NCBI RefSeq assembly: GCF_020480685.1
Contig: NZ_JAJAFU010000003.1
Location: 62,001 to 126,000, forward strand
DNA: 64,000 bases
Source: Deferrivibrio essentukiensis
GTDB lineage: Bacteria; Chrysiogenota; Deferribacteres; Deferribacterales; Deferrivibrionaceae
Reading direction: 5' to 3'
Shown here: positions 38,965 to 47,912 of the stretch, in pieces
How the letters are laid out: each line of letters opens with the position of its first letter
How positions within the stretch are numbered: position 1 is the first letter of the stretch
Program-made: the position numbers and the translations under genes
The notes under the pieces: model-generated
Databases searched by the model: none
What the model was told of the DNA's origin: nothing
Seen by the model: the letters and a program-made list of their open reading frames with translations, nothing else

Positions 38965-41574
38965 ATGAGAAAAATATTTTTAACTTTCGCAATACTTACA
39001 ATTAGTAACATTCATCTATTTGCAGGGGAAATTCTCATTAAACAGCTTAGCTTTGCAACAGAGCTATTGCTTAAAATTGAGAATATAAATATTATAGATT
39101 CAAAAGTTGACAATGGTACTGCCACAATAACTTTTAATAAAAATCTCGATATTAAAGTCGATAATATTAAGGATAACTTTATCGAAAACATTCGCTCAAT
39201 AAACAATCAGCTCATAATAAATCTAAAAACACCTGCAAGTATTGATGCGATTGCAGGTAAAAAAGAGGTAAAAGTATTTATTACGAAAAGGAAGATAAAC
39301 AACAATTTCAATATACAAAATACCATAGAAAACCCTAAAGCTGTCGTTGGCAAAGAGATTATAAAAGACCCTGCTGCCGAATCGGAGCTTTTGGCAATAA
39401 AAAATAAAATTGAGAATGAAGACTATCAAAATGCAATCAATCAGATAAATGACTTTATAAACAAGCATGGTAATGACATATACGGTCAAGAAGCATATTT
39501 CTTACTTGGAAAGGCATATATGGGGTTAGGCAAATTTTCAGATAGAAATTATGTACAAGCATCTGCAATATTTGAGGATTTTGCAAAAAGATATTCAAAC
39601 AGCTATCTCTATATTGATGCTCTTTGGAATTCTGCAATCGCGAAAGAGAGTGCAGGTCTATATTTTGAAGCAGTTTTTGAATACAGAAATATAATTAATG
39701 CTATGCCTGATACAGAGCTTGCCAAAAAAGCATACGAAAAGATCGGACAGATATATGAAAATATAGGGCAATATGACAAGGCAATCGAAAGCTACAGGGA
39801 AATGCTCAGTAAGTTTCAAGTAGATAATATTAAGCTTTATGCAAAAATAGGTATGCTTTATAATCAGTTAAAAGATACAAATGCTGCATATGAATACTTT
39901 TCCAAAATACTTGATAGCGATATTGAGTATAATGAACTTGGAGAAGATATATTATACAACTTTGCATCAATTCTTGAAAAAAAAGAATTTTACGACAAAG
40001 CAATTTCAATATATGAGAAGATTTACAATCTTTATCCGGAAGGGAAATATGCTGATTTGGCAATGTTTAAAGCAGCCGAAATTTTAGAAAAAACAGGGAA
40101 AGATAAACTTGCAGACCAACTTTACCTTGATGCAAAAAATAAATATTTTAACAAAAAAGGGGGGCAGCTCTCTGCAGTCAGATATGCAAAAAAATATTTG
40201 GAAAGGAATATAACTGACTATTGGTTAGAATTCTTAAGAGATGTTTTAAATTCAGATATTGATGTCAATATCAAATCTGAAGGGTATTTGCTGATAATTC
40301 AATCTTATTTCAGAGAAAAAATGTTTGATAATGCACTTGAATATATTAAAATTTTTGAGTCATCCTTTTTTGACTCCCCATATCTTAGCCAGGCATATGA
40401 TGTCAAACAGAAAATCTATATGGAAAATGCAAAAAACTATTTTAAAAACAGCAATCTGGATATGGCTAAAAACGAACTTAGCAAGCTTTTGAACGAATTC
40501 CCCGACACAAAATTTAAAAAGGAGATAAACTCAATCCTTGAGGATATCAGATATAATGAAATACTTGCTCTTTTAAATGATAGAAAATATCACGATGTAA
40601 TAGATCAAGCACAAACATATATGGCTACAAACAAAGAGCTTACAAATGCTGACAGATGGAAAGAATTGCTTGACATTACTTATTATGAGTATATCACGAT
40701 GCTTGACAGCACAGGCAATATTGATACTACTCTGCTCTTTCTAAAAGAATACTTTATAAATATTGAAAATGGAAAACACAGTAATAAGCTAAAAGAAATA
40801 TTAAATTCTAATTTATTACATAAATTCAGCAAGTTAGCAGAAGAAAGCAATCATATAGATATTCTCAAAACTTACCACGATAACATATCTTGGCTCAAAT
40901 ATTTGACTGAAAGCACAAAAGATTCTATTTTCAGTTACGTGGCGTATGCTTACTATTCTCTTGGAGAAATCCAAAAAGCAAAGAAAATCATACAAAATAT
41001 AAAAGGGGTAAAAAATAACGATATTTTTATCATCAAAATGTTGCTAAATGAAAACACGGCTGATTACGACATAAATAAACTTGATATTAATCAAATAAAG
41101 TTTCTTGCTAATGAATTTTATAAAACTAATCCGATAAAGGGGATAAATGAATTAAGAAAATATACGGTAAACAGGGAATTAGCATATATATTAAGGGCCA
41201 AAATGATAAATAAAATAAATGATAGTCTGATAGTGGAAAACTTTTACAATGAAATATTTGACTACAACAACTATACCAGTCAAGAGATTATAAGATTCCT
41301 GTTAAATGGCGGAATTTATTTTTATAACACAAACAATTACGACAAGTCTAAGCAATTTTTTGAGAAAATTATAGCTTTGAAAAAAGTAGATGACAATATT
41401 TTGGGGGATTCCCATTACTATTTAGGAAAAATACACCTTCAAAACAGAGATGAAGAAAATGCTTTAAAACATTTTAATGAAGTATCAATTAAGTATAAAA
41501 ATTCATCTTTTTACAAAGAAGCCGTGATGGAGTTAGAGGACTTAAATTGGAAAAAGAAACTAAGAAATCAATAG
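38965..41574 (+). CDS. Tetratricopeptide-repeat protein with signal peptide
   Basis: An 869-residue exported protein. The signal peptide (MRKIFLTFAILTISNIHLFAG) is followed by a short beta-rich AMIN-like region to about residue 115. After that come many TPR-type helices, for example YGQEAYFLLGKAYMGLGKF near residue 175 and YEKIGQIYENIGQYDKAIESY near 255. Such proteins are periplasmic scaffolds; a specific role is not visible. It is followed by a histidine kinase gene whose start is inside its 3' end, and then an NtrC-type regulator. A TATATT box 7 nt before the ATG without SD suggests leaderless initiation. Confidence 0.85.
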   Translation: MRKIFLTFAILTISNIHLFAGEILIKQLSFATELLLKIENINIIDSKVDNGTATITFNKNLDIKVDNIKDNFIENIRSINNQLIINLKTPASIDAIAGKKEVKVFITKRKINNNFNIQNTIENPKAVVGKEIIKDPAAESELLAIKNKIENEDYQNAINQINDFINKHGNDIYGQEAYFLLGKAYMGLGKFSDRNYVQASAIFEDFAKRYSNSYLYIDALWNSAIAKESAGLYFEAVFEYRNIINAMPDTELAKKAYEKIGQIYENIGQYDKAIESYREMLSKFQVDNIKLYAKIGMLYNQLKDTNAAYEYFSKILDSDIEYNELGEDILYNFASILEKKEFYDKAISIYEKIYNLYPEGKYADLAMFKAAEILEKTGKDKLADQLYLDAKNKYFNKKGGQLSAVRYAKKYLERNITDYWLEFLRDVLNSDIDVNIKSEGYLLIIQSYFREKMFDNALEYIKIFESSFFDSPYLSQAYDVKQKIYMENAKNYFKNSNLDMAKNELSKLLNEFPDTKFKKEINSILEDIRYNEILALLNDRKYHDVIDQAQTYMATNKELTNADRWKELLDITYYEYITMLDSTGNIDTTLLFLKEYFINIENGKHSNKLKEILNSNLLHKFSKLAEESNHIDILKTYHDNISWLKYLTESTKDSIFSYVAYAYYSLGEIQKAKKIIQNIKGVKNNDIFIIKMLLNENTADYDINKLDINQIKFLANEFYKTNPIKGINELRKYTVNRELAYILRAKMINKINDSLIVENFYNEIFDYNNYTSQEIIRFLLNGGIYFYNTNNYDKSKQFFEKIIALKKVDDNILGDSHYYLGKIHLQNRDEENALKHFNEVSIKYKNSSFYKEAVMELEDLNWKKKLRNQ

Positions 41575-42662
41575 ATATAAATGAACTACATGAAGCCTTC
41601 AAAATATTCAGTGAAGCATCTAACAATCTCACTGCAAGTTATGAAGCACTTAAAGGCGAAGTGGAAAGGTTAAAAGATGAAATCAGGGTAAAAAACCAGC
41701 AACTAAAAGAATATGGTGAGCTTGTAGATACTATATTAATGAACAGCAGCAGTGGAATTCTTACCATAAACAGCGACAAAGAGATACTTCTCAAAAATAA
41801 CATAGCCGAAAATATAATAAAAACTTTTGGAAATGAATTTTTAAATTTATTATACACTTTTGATGAAACAGGGTTGTTTGAATTTAGTATCAAAGACAAT
41901 TATTTTAAAGTTAGCGTAAGCAAGTTTAATATGAATAATGTTAGCGGTTTGATTTATATATTTGATGACATTACCAATCTCAAACTGATGGAGATAGAAA
42001 AACAAAGAAATGAAAAACTTGCCCTTATGGGTGAGATGGCTGCAAATATTGCCCATCAAATTAGAAATCCACTTGGCAGCATAGAGCTTTTCACCTCTCT
42101 TCTTCAAAGGGATTTAAAAGGGGATGAACCAAAAATTAACCTTACCAACTCAATATTAAAGGGGATTAAAACAATAAACAGCACAATTTCAAATATTTTA
42201 CTGTTTACTAAGGACGTCAAAGTAAAAAAACAGTTATACTTTATTGCAGATATTGTAGACGACGTGGTGCTTTACTTGATGCATCTTATGAAAGATAAAA
42301 ATATTCAATTTATAAACAAAATAAATGAAAATGATACTATTTACTGTGATATCGAACTAACTAAACAGTGTATAATGAATCTTATACACAATGCTATTGA
42401 TGCTGTTGATAATGGTGGAAAAATTATGATTAGTTCATTTTCTGATGACAAATACTCAAAAATAGAAATAACTGATAATGGACATGGAATCTCAGAAGAT
42501 TTCTTAAACAGACTCTTCATCCCTTTTCAAACTACAAAAGCAAAAGGGACAGGGCTTGGTTTATCAATAGTCTATAAAATCATAAAAGCTCATGGAGGAA
42601 ATATTATTCCGGAAAGCAAACCTAATGAGTACACAAGTTTTAAGATAATAATGCCAAAATAA
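41547..42662 (+). CDS. Soluble histidine kinase (FleS/FlgS-like)
   Basis: A 371-residue kinase without membrane helices: an N-terminal coiled coil (about 10-60), a small PAS-like region (about 62-145), the DHp helix with phosphoacceptor H170 in IAHQIRNPLGSIELF, and a full HATPase (NLIHNAIDAVDNGG, DNGHGIS, KAKGTGLGLS). The start is a TTG at 41547 with AGAGGA before it, overlapping the TPR gene by 28 bp. The pairing with a sigma54 activator and the motif style recall FleS/FlgS kinases that time flagellar genes, but no flagellar gene is in the window, so this is only a suggestion. Confidence 0.88.
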   Translation: MEKETKKSIDINELHEAFKIFSEASNNLTASYEALKGEVERLKDEIRVKNQQLKEYGELVDTILMNSSSGILTINSDKEILLKNNIAENIIKTFGNEFLNLLYTFDETGLFEFSIKDNYFKVSVSKFNMNNVSGLIYIFDDITNLKLMEIEKQRNEKLALMGEMAANIAHQIRNPLGSIELFTSLLQRDLKGDEPKINLTNSILKGIKTINSTISNILLFTKDVKVKKQLYFIADIVDDVVLYLMHLMKDKNIQFINKINENDTIYCDIELTKQCIMNLIHNAIDAVDNGGKIMISSFSDDKYSKIEITDNGHGISEDFLNRLFIPFQTTKAKGTGLGLSIVYKIIKAHGGNIIPESKPNEYTSFKIIMPK

Positions 42663-42681
42663 ATTTATTCATGAGGTGGTT

Positions 42682-44088
42682 ATGGCCGACAAAAGAAATA
42701 TCTTAATAGTAGATGATGACGATAATATGCAAAGTGCGCTTCTTGAAACTGTAAAAAGGCTGGGGTTTGATGTGGATACCGCTTCAGATGGCAGTGAAGG
42801 CTTTGATATGGCAATGAAAAAGACTTATGATTTGATTATATCCGATATAAGGATGCCAAAGGTTGACGGACTTAAAATGTACGAAATGCTTAAATCTGCA
42901 GGGATTCACACCCCTATATGCTTTATCACCGCATACGGCACAGTTGATAATGCCATTAAAGCGTTAAAAGAAGGTGCTTTCGACTTTATAATCAAACCTT
43001 TCCCTCTTAACGTTATTGAAGAGATGATTTCAAGGGTATTTGAAATTCAGGAAGTAAAACATTCCAAAAAAGAGGGGGAAGTAAATTTAATATTCAAAAG
43101 CAAATTTATGGAAGAGGTTTTTAATATAGCAAAGGATATAGCTCCCACTGAAGCTACAGTCCTTATCACAGGGGAGTCAGGTACAGGTAAAGAAGTAGTC
43201 GCTAAATTTATTCATGAAAACAGTAAGAGAAAGGGGCAATTTATTGCCATAAATTGTGCGGCTATCCCCGAAAGTCTAATCGAAAGCGAACTCTTTGGCT
43301 ATGAGAAAGGTGCTTTTACAGGGGCAATAAATAAAAAACCGGGTAAGTTTGAGCTTGCAGATGGAGGCACTCTCCTCTTGGATGAAATAGGAGAAGTCCC
43401 GCTAAATCTTCAAGCCAAGCTTTTGAGAGTCTTACAGGAAAAAGAGATAGAAAGGCTTGGCTCCACAACTAAACAAAAAATAAATGTCAGAATAATAGCC
43501 ACTACTAACAGAAACTTAAAAGATGAAGTAGAAAAAGGAAATTTCAGAGAAGATTTATATTACAGACTAAATGTAATAAATATAGAATTGCCCCCTTTGA
43601 GAAAGAGAAAAGAAGATATAATGGCTATGACAAGTTTTTTTATAAAAAAATACAGCGAAATAAATTCAAAACCTTTAAAGGAGCTTTCTCAGGAAACAGT
43701 AAACCATTTACTAAATTACGATTGGCCTGGAAATGTCAGAGAATTAGAACATACGATTGAGAGAGCTGTAATACTTTCCAAAGAAAAATACATCACCCCG
43801 AGAGATTTATTTTTACACGGCATAACATTCAATGACACACTCTCAAGTGAGCAAAAAATCCAATCTATAACATATGAAAATAATATTCATGAAGAGCATG
43901 ATAACATAAAATTAGAAGCCGGTGTCACAATCTCTCAAATGGAGCAAGAGCTTATATTAAAAACCTTAAGAGAAGTTGACGGCAACCGTACCAAAGCTGC
44001 AGAGCTGTTAGGGATCACTGTCAGGACTTTGCGCAACAAGCTCAACGAATATAGAGAAAAAGGTATTGATTTGACAGGTATCGATTAA
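42682..44088 (+). CDS. Sigma54-dependent response regulator (NtrC family)
   Basis: A 468-residue activator. The receiver has phosphoacceptor D55 (ISDIRMPK). The AAA+ domain has Walker A GESGTGKE near residue 168, the sigma54-contact loop ELFGYEKGAFTGA near 212 and Walker B GGTLLLDEIGE. The C-terminal Fis-type helix-turn-helix is GNRTKAAELLGITVRTLRNKL. A GTG at 42676 lies inside the SD, so I start at the ATG with GAGGTGG before it. It follows its cognate kinase by 19 bp. Targets must be sigma54 promoters elsewhere; I found none convincing in this window. A terminator follows. Confidence 0.94.
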   Translation: MADKRNILIVDDDDNMQSALLETVKRLGFDVDTASDGSEGFDMAMKKTYDLIISDIRMPKVDGLKMYEMLKSAGIHTPICFITAYGTVDNAIKALKEGAFDFIIKPFPLNVIEEMISRVFEIQEVKHSKKEGEVNLIFKSKFMEEVFNIAKDIAPTEATVLITGESGTGKEVVAKFIHENSKRKGQFIAINCAAIPESLIESELFGYEKGAFTGAINKKPGKFELADGGTLLLDEIGEVPLNLQAKLLRVLQEKEIERLGSTTKQKINVRIIATTNRNLKDEVEKGNFREDLYYRLNVINIELPPLRKRKEDIMAMTSFFIKKYSEINSKPLKELSQETVNHLLNYDWPGNVRELEHTIERAVILSKEKYITPRDLFLHGITFNDTLSSEQKIQSITYENNIHEEHDNIKLEAGVTISQMEQELILKTLREVDGNRTKAAELLGITVRTLRNKLNEYREKGIDLTGID

Positions 44089-44100
44089 GTGTATTGAAAA

Positions 44101-44124
44101 AAAGGGAAGCCCAAGCTTCCCTTT
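44101..44124. terminator. Bidirectional terminator
   Basis: AAAGGGAAGC-CCAA-GCTTCCCTTT separates the convergent NtrC-type and DUF3365 genes. A-rich and T-containing flanks are present on both sides. Confidence 0.82.
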
Positions 44125-44128
44125 CAAT

Positions 44129-44947
44129 TTATTTTAAGTTCATCATCTTTTTGAAACTGATTCTTAATCTTTCGATTGCTTTTGAAAGCTCTCCAATTTC
44201 ATCTTCCCGATGGATTTCGGCAGATACATTTATCTCGCCCGTACTAATCTTATCTGCCTGATCAGTCAGTTTTTTTATAGGCTTAACGACAATTACATTC
44301 ATCAAATAAACCATAATTACAAGCAAGACTGCCATGGTAATCCCAAAAAATGAAGCATAATAAATACGGTTTTGCTTAATTTCCTGAATGATATCCTCTA
44401 TCGGTATTGTAATACTTATTCCACCCTCAATGCTGCCAAGCTCATAATTAGGATGACATTTAAGGCAAAATTGTGAAGTAACCATCGGTTTAACATAACG
44501 TAGTATTTTTTTATCAAAATCAAACTTATATATCTCAGCATCAGGACTCATTGCTCTAAATTTCATCAATGCCTGGTTTTCAAAAGCATCAGATAAATTT
44601 TTAGGATTAAGTGGCTTTGGACTCACAACCCTAAATTTGTAATCTTTATTACCCAAACTTGCATCGGAAAGCTCTGCCAGCACAATAGATGTATTTTTCC
44701 TCGCATATCTTCCTTCTTTTACAATATACCTGTCATCTTTTATATCTTTAATCCATATACCGCCATTCTTACCAATCCATGTTTTCAAATAATCTAGCTG
44801 TTGATAAATAACCTGTGCTTGTTTCAGCTTTTGATCCATAATTTCTGTTTTTTTCTGCTGATCCATAATAAAATAAAAAGCACCAAAAATAATCAGTAAT
44901 ACAATAAAAATTGCAAAGTTAATCTTGGATTGAATACTTTTAAACAT
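44129..44947 (-). CDS. Membrane sensor with DUF3365/Tll0287-like heme-binding domain and HAMP, no output domain
   Basis: This 272-residue protein has an N-terminal helix (about 10-28) and a periplasmic domain with a single c-type heme motif, CLKCHP, near residue 163. A second helix (about 198-222) is followed by a HAMP domain (VKPIKKLTDQADKISTGE). It stops about 45 residues later, so no kinase, cyclase or MCP output is encoded. The periplasmic domain resembles DUF3365/Tll0287-like sensors of redox state or gas ligands. It would have to signal through a partner; the gene before it (44972-45448) is a candidate. A GAGGTTGTT site precedes the ATG. Confidence 0.82.
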   Translation of the reverse strand: MFKSIQSKINFAIFIVLLIIFGAFYFIMDQQKKTEIMDQKLKQAQVIYQQLDYLKTWIGKNGGIWIKDIKDDRYIVKEGRYARKNTSIVLAELSDASLGNKDYKFRVVSPKPLNPKNLSDAFENQALMKFRAMSPDAEIYKFDFDKKILRYVKPMVTSQFCLKCHPNYELGSIEGGISITIPIEDIIQEIKQNRIYYASFFGITMAVLLVIMVYLMNVIVVKPIKKLTDQADKISTGEINVSAEIHREDEIGELSKAIERLRISFKKMMNLK

Positions 44948-44971
44948 AACAACCTCCGGTTATAATAAAAT

Positions 44972-45448
44972 CTAATCCTTCAATTTTTCAGTTATCTTCC
45001 CTTTCATCAAATCAATAAACTTTTTTCTGTCCTCAATCTTATCTATCTCTTTGGAAAGGTTTTCTATAATAGTGTGCATCTGATAAACATTCATCTTCTC
45101 TTTCTTTTGAACATTCTTCTCAACTATCAGTGATGCAACAGGCCCTATAAATAAAGATAAGGACTTAATAAGGCAATCATTAAAATCTGAACATTCAAGA
45201 CCATATTCATCCAGTACATCCCCACCACTTGAACCTGATAGTTCATCTTCATCAACATCAACGGCAGAGAGCTTTTTTAGTTCATTTATCTTTTCAACAC
45301 ATTCCTGCAAATCCATATGACACGAATCTGCCAGCTCATTCAAGTCCTTTTTCCCATCAATCAATATAAAAAGCCTTCTAAGTTTTATATCATTTACCTT
45401 GAGCTCATTAAGACCAATTAACTTTCGGGGCACAACATTTGGATTCAT
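44972..45448 (-). CDS. Hypothetical protein with winged-helix-like N-terminal region
   Basis: A 158-residue soluble protein. Residues 8-62 (including LRRLFILIDGKKDLNELA) resemble the short winged-helix-like module found in many deltaproteobacterial and cyanobacterial signalling proteins. An acidic linker follows, then a helical C-terminal domain with SLFIGPVASLIVEK. I start at the ATG at 45448 because the preceding in-frame ATG (45460) is part of the GGAGG ribosome-binding site. It is 24 bp from the heme sensor gene and co-oriented, so the two may work together. Function not known. Confidence 0.75.
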   Translation of the reverse strand: MNPNVVPRKLIGLNELKVNDIKLRRLFILIDGKKDLNELADSCHMDLQECVEKINELKKLSAVDVDEDELSGSSGGDVLDEYGLECSDFNDCLIKSLSLFIGPVASLIVEKNVQKKEKMNVYQMHTIIENLSKEIDKIEDRKKFIDLMKGKITEKLKD

Positions 45449-45529
45449 TACTTCCTCCATTAAAATAAACTATGCACATTTTAATTTTAACACAATTTTA
45501 TAAACATGCAATAAAATCAAACAGTTTAA

Positions 45530-47353
45530 TTAAATTTTTTCAAAATCCTGAATATTTCCTTTCAAAGAACCTTTAATCCAAATAACCTGATAACCTTCAA
45601 TCAAAAAATTTTGATTCAACAAAATTTCCCTGCCCGATACGATATCAATATTTTTATCAGAACAAAAATATTTTTTAAATTTTGATAAATCAATTTTAAT
45701 TATATCGTCAGACACATTTGTTATACTCAAAATACATTCATCTTCATCATTCAGATATCTGAAAACACAAAACAGTCTGTTGTCTATCTCAAAAATTTTT
45801 TGTTTAAAATTTGGACTAAAAGCTTTCTCACTACTTCTAATAGCAATTAGCTTTGTCAACAAATTCAGGATTTTTGATTGAATGGCATCTTTATCATCTA
45901 AAATCTCTTTTATCTCTTTATATTTAAAAACTTTTCTATTAATACTCCTTGTTTGTTTCTCTTTTAACACTGCTTCCCCGTCATTTTTTGTGCCGAGAAG
46001 CCCATGAATATAGACACCAGGCACCCCCACTAAGCTGAGTGCAATAGCACGAGAGGCAATAAATTTTTTTATCCCCTTATCTTCCACTGTGGAATCACCA
46101 TTTAATGCACTGTACCAGGTGATATTTAGCTCATATGGGACCTCTTCACCATTTTGGTCTGTCCTGTAGGAGATATATCCACCATTTTCAATAGTTTTCA
46201 ACACCATGTAGTTTATTTCTCTTTCATCCAAGATACCGCTTACAGGCAAAACCCCTATTCCATCATGAGAATCAAGAAAATTAAAAAAAGTTGCATAATC
46301 GTTAAGACTGTCTATTGTAGAAGCCCATTTTGATAAAACAGTAGTGTCTTCCCTCAAAAACGCATGCAAAACAAGCGGCGGAAGAGCAAAATTATATACC
46401 ATCTGAGCTTCATCATACCCATTTCCAAAATATTGTATGTTTTTCTCATGAGGCACATTGGTCTCTGTTACAAGTTTTACATATGGCGCCGTTATATCCA
46501 ATATATCCCTAAAAAGTTTAATTATTGCATGAGTTTCCTTCAGGTGAGCACACTCTGTCCCCAACTCCTCCCAAAGATAAGTAACAGCGTCAAGCCTTAT
46601 AAGACTTGCCCCCATCCTGACATAAAAAAGTAATATTTGAATCATTTTCGTAAGTACCTTAGGATTCCTAAAGTTTAAATCGATTTGGTCACTGCTAAAA
46701 GTTGTCCAAACAAGTTTTGGCCCGTCAATGGTAAGAAATTCAGTAAATAAAGGAGTTGTCCTTGGCCTCACAATAAGCTTCAGATGCTCTTCAGATATCA
46801 TCTTTGAGGTTGAAATCGTGATAAAAAAGTCTCTAAATTCGGGGTCACCGTTTAAAAATGACTGAAACCATGCACTTTTTGATGAAATATGGTTAAAAAC
46901 ACCATCAAACATGAGTGAGAACTCTTTGCTCAAATTATGTATATCTTCCCAAGTGCCGATTCTGTGGTCAACTTCGGTAAAATTCTTAACAGAAAATCCT
47001 CTATCAGAGCTGTAAGGGTAAAAGGGTAAGATATGAACTGAATTAAACACATTTTTAAGATATTTTTTGCAAAAATCAGCTATATGTTTTAGGGGCTTTT
47101 TATTCCCCCCTACAATCATATCTCCATATGTTATGAGAACAGTATCACGGGAAGTAAACTTTTCTCTGTTCTCGGGAATAAAATCAAATCCTTTTTTTAT
47201 GTAAGCATGATGTACCTTTACAAGCCTCTCTATTTCACCATAAATCTTTTTACCTGTATCACTACCATACAGCAAAAAAAGTCTGTTTAATATTTTCCCC
47301 TTATATTTTGGCGGGATTAAGAAAAGTTCTTTAGAATAATCAGGCTCATTCAA
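45530..47353 (-). CDS. GH13 subfamily 18 phosphorylase/glycosidase (sucrose- or glucosylglycerate-phosphorylase-like)
   Basis: A 607-residue (beta/alpha)8 enzyme. Visible blocks are VHILPFYPYSSDRGFSV near residue 107, MFDGVFNHIS, the nucleophile Asp in LIRLDAVTYLWEE near 258, the acid/base Glu in LVTETNVPH near 296 and the third Asp in FLDSHDGIG near 362. This arrangement is typical of GH13_18, which phosphorolyses sucrose, sucrose 6-phosphate or glucosylglycerate. Length and host favour a compatible-solute or reserve role, but the substrate cannot be decided from motifs. It follows a STAS gene by 19 bp; there is no sugar transporter nearby. Confidence 0.85.
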   Translation of the reverse strand: MNEPDYSKELFLIPPKYKGKILNRLFLLYGSDTGKKIYGEIERLVKVHHAYIKKGFDFIPENREKFTSRDTVLITYGDMIVGGNKKPLKHIADFCKKYLKNVFNSVHILPFYPYSSDRGFSVKNFTEVDHRIGTWEDIHNLSKEFSLMFDGVFNHISSKSAWFQSFLNGDPEFRDFFITISTSKMISEEHLKLIVRPRTTPLFTEFLTIDGPKLVWTTFSSDQIDLNFRNPKVLTKMIQILLFYVRMGASLIRLDAVTYLWEELGTECAHLKETHAIIKLFRDILDITAPYVKLVTETNVPHEKNIQYFGNGYDEAQMVYNFALPPLVLHAFLREDTTVLSKWASTIDSLNDYATFFNFLDSHDGIGVLPVSGILDEREINYMVLKTIENGGYISYRTDQNGEEVPYELNITWYSALNGDSTVEDKGIKKFIASRAIALSLVGVPGVYIHGLLGTKNDGEAVLKEKQTRSINRKVFKYKEIKEILDDKDAIQSKILNLLTKLIAIRSSEKAFSPNFKQKIFEIDNRLFCVFRYLNDEDECILSITNVSDDIIKIDLSKFKKYFCSDKNIDIVSGREILLNQNFLIEGYQVIWIKGSLKGNIQDFEKI

Positions 47354-47372
47354 GTAAACAGGTCTAATAATA

Positions 47373-47720
47373 TCAACCCTCCGTAAAGCTTGCTATCGCC
47401 TCATCTACCGTTTTATATAACTTTAAAATCTTATTTAAATGGGTAATTTCAAGTATTTCCAGTACTCTGTCACTCAAAACCACAAGCCTGACATCCCCAT
47501 TGTTATTTTTACAAATAGATATTTTAGACACAAGCGCACCCAAACCGCTTGAATCGATAAAGTTTGTCTTACTCATGTCAATTACTATCTTAAAAATCCC
47601 CTTGGAAACAGTATCTGAAATCATATCTTTCAACTCAGGAGAGTTTGCAGCATCAATCCTCTCCGGTGTTTCAACAACAAAAATTTTTTTATCTTCCAAT
47701 AATTTTGAAGTAAAGCTCAT
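47373..47720 (-). CDS. STAS-domain protein (anti-sigma-factor antagonist family)
   Basis: A 115-residue single STAS domain. The phosphorylation loop TNFIDSSGLGAL lies near residue 51. Such proteins are switched by phosphorylation at the loop serine by an HPK-like anti-sigma kinase. None is encoded nearby. An earlier in-frame ATG (47762) exists, but the ATG at 47720 has a GGGGGC site and gives the family length. The GH13_18 gene follows by 19 bp, so the pair is probably co-transcribed, an odd coupling of a regulatory switch with a carbohydrate enzyme. Confidence 0.88.
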   Translation of the reverse strand: MSFTSKLLEDKKIFVVETPERIDAANSPELKDMISDTVSKGIFKIVIDMSKTNFIDSSGLGALVSKISICKNNNGDVRLVVLSDRVLEILEITHLNKILKLYKTVDEAIASFTEG

Positions 47721-47912
47721 CAACTTGCCCCCTTGTGCATTGTATATAATTTTACACTTCATTAATTATAGACACATATTAATATTAAAGCTTCATAGAT
47801 AATATTACCTTGATTTATTTTAAAATTCAATTAATGATTTTTGTTGCCCCGCTAATTATTTTGGAATATAGAAACAGGGCAAAATAATATTCAATTATAT
47901 TTAGGGAGAATA

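Noticed and set aside
41547-42662. Treating the kinase as fused to the TPR protein
   Set aside because: The frames differ and the TPR gene ends in its own stop at 41574; they overlap but are separate.
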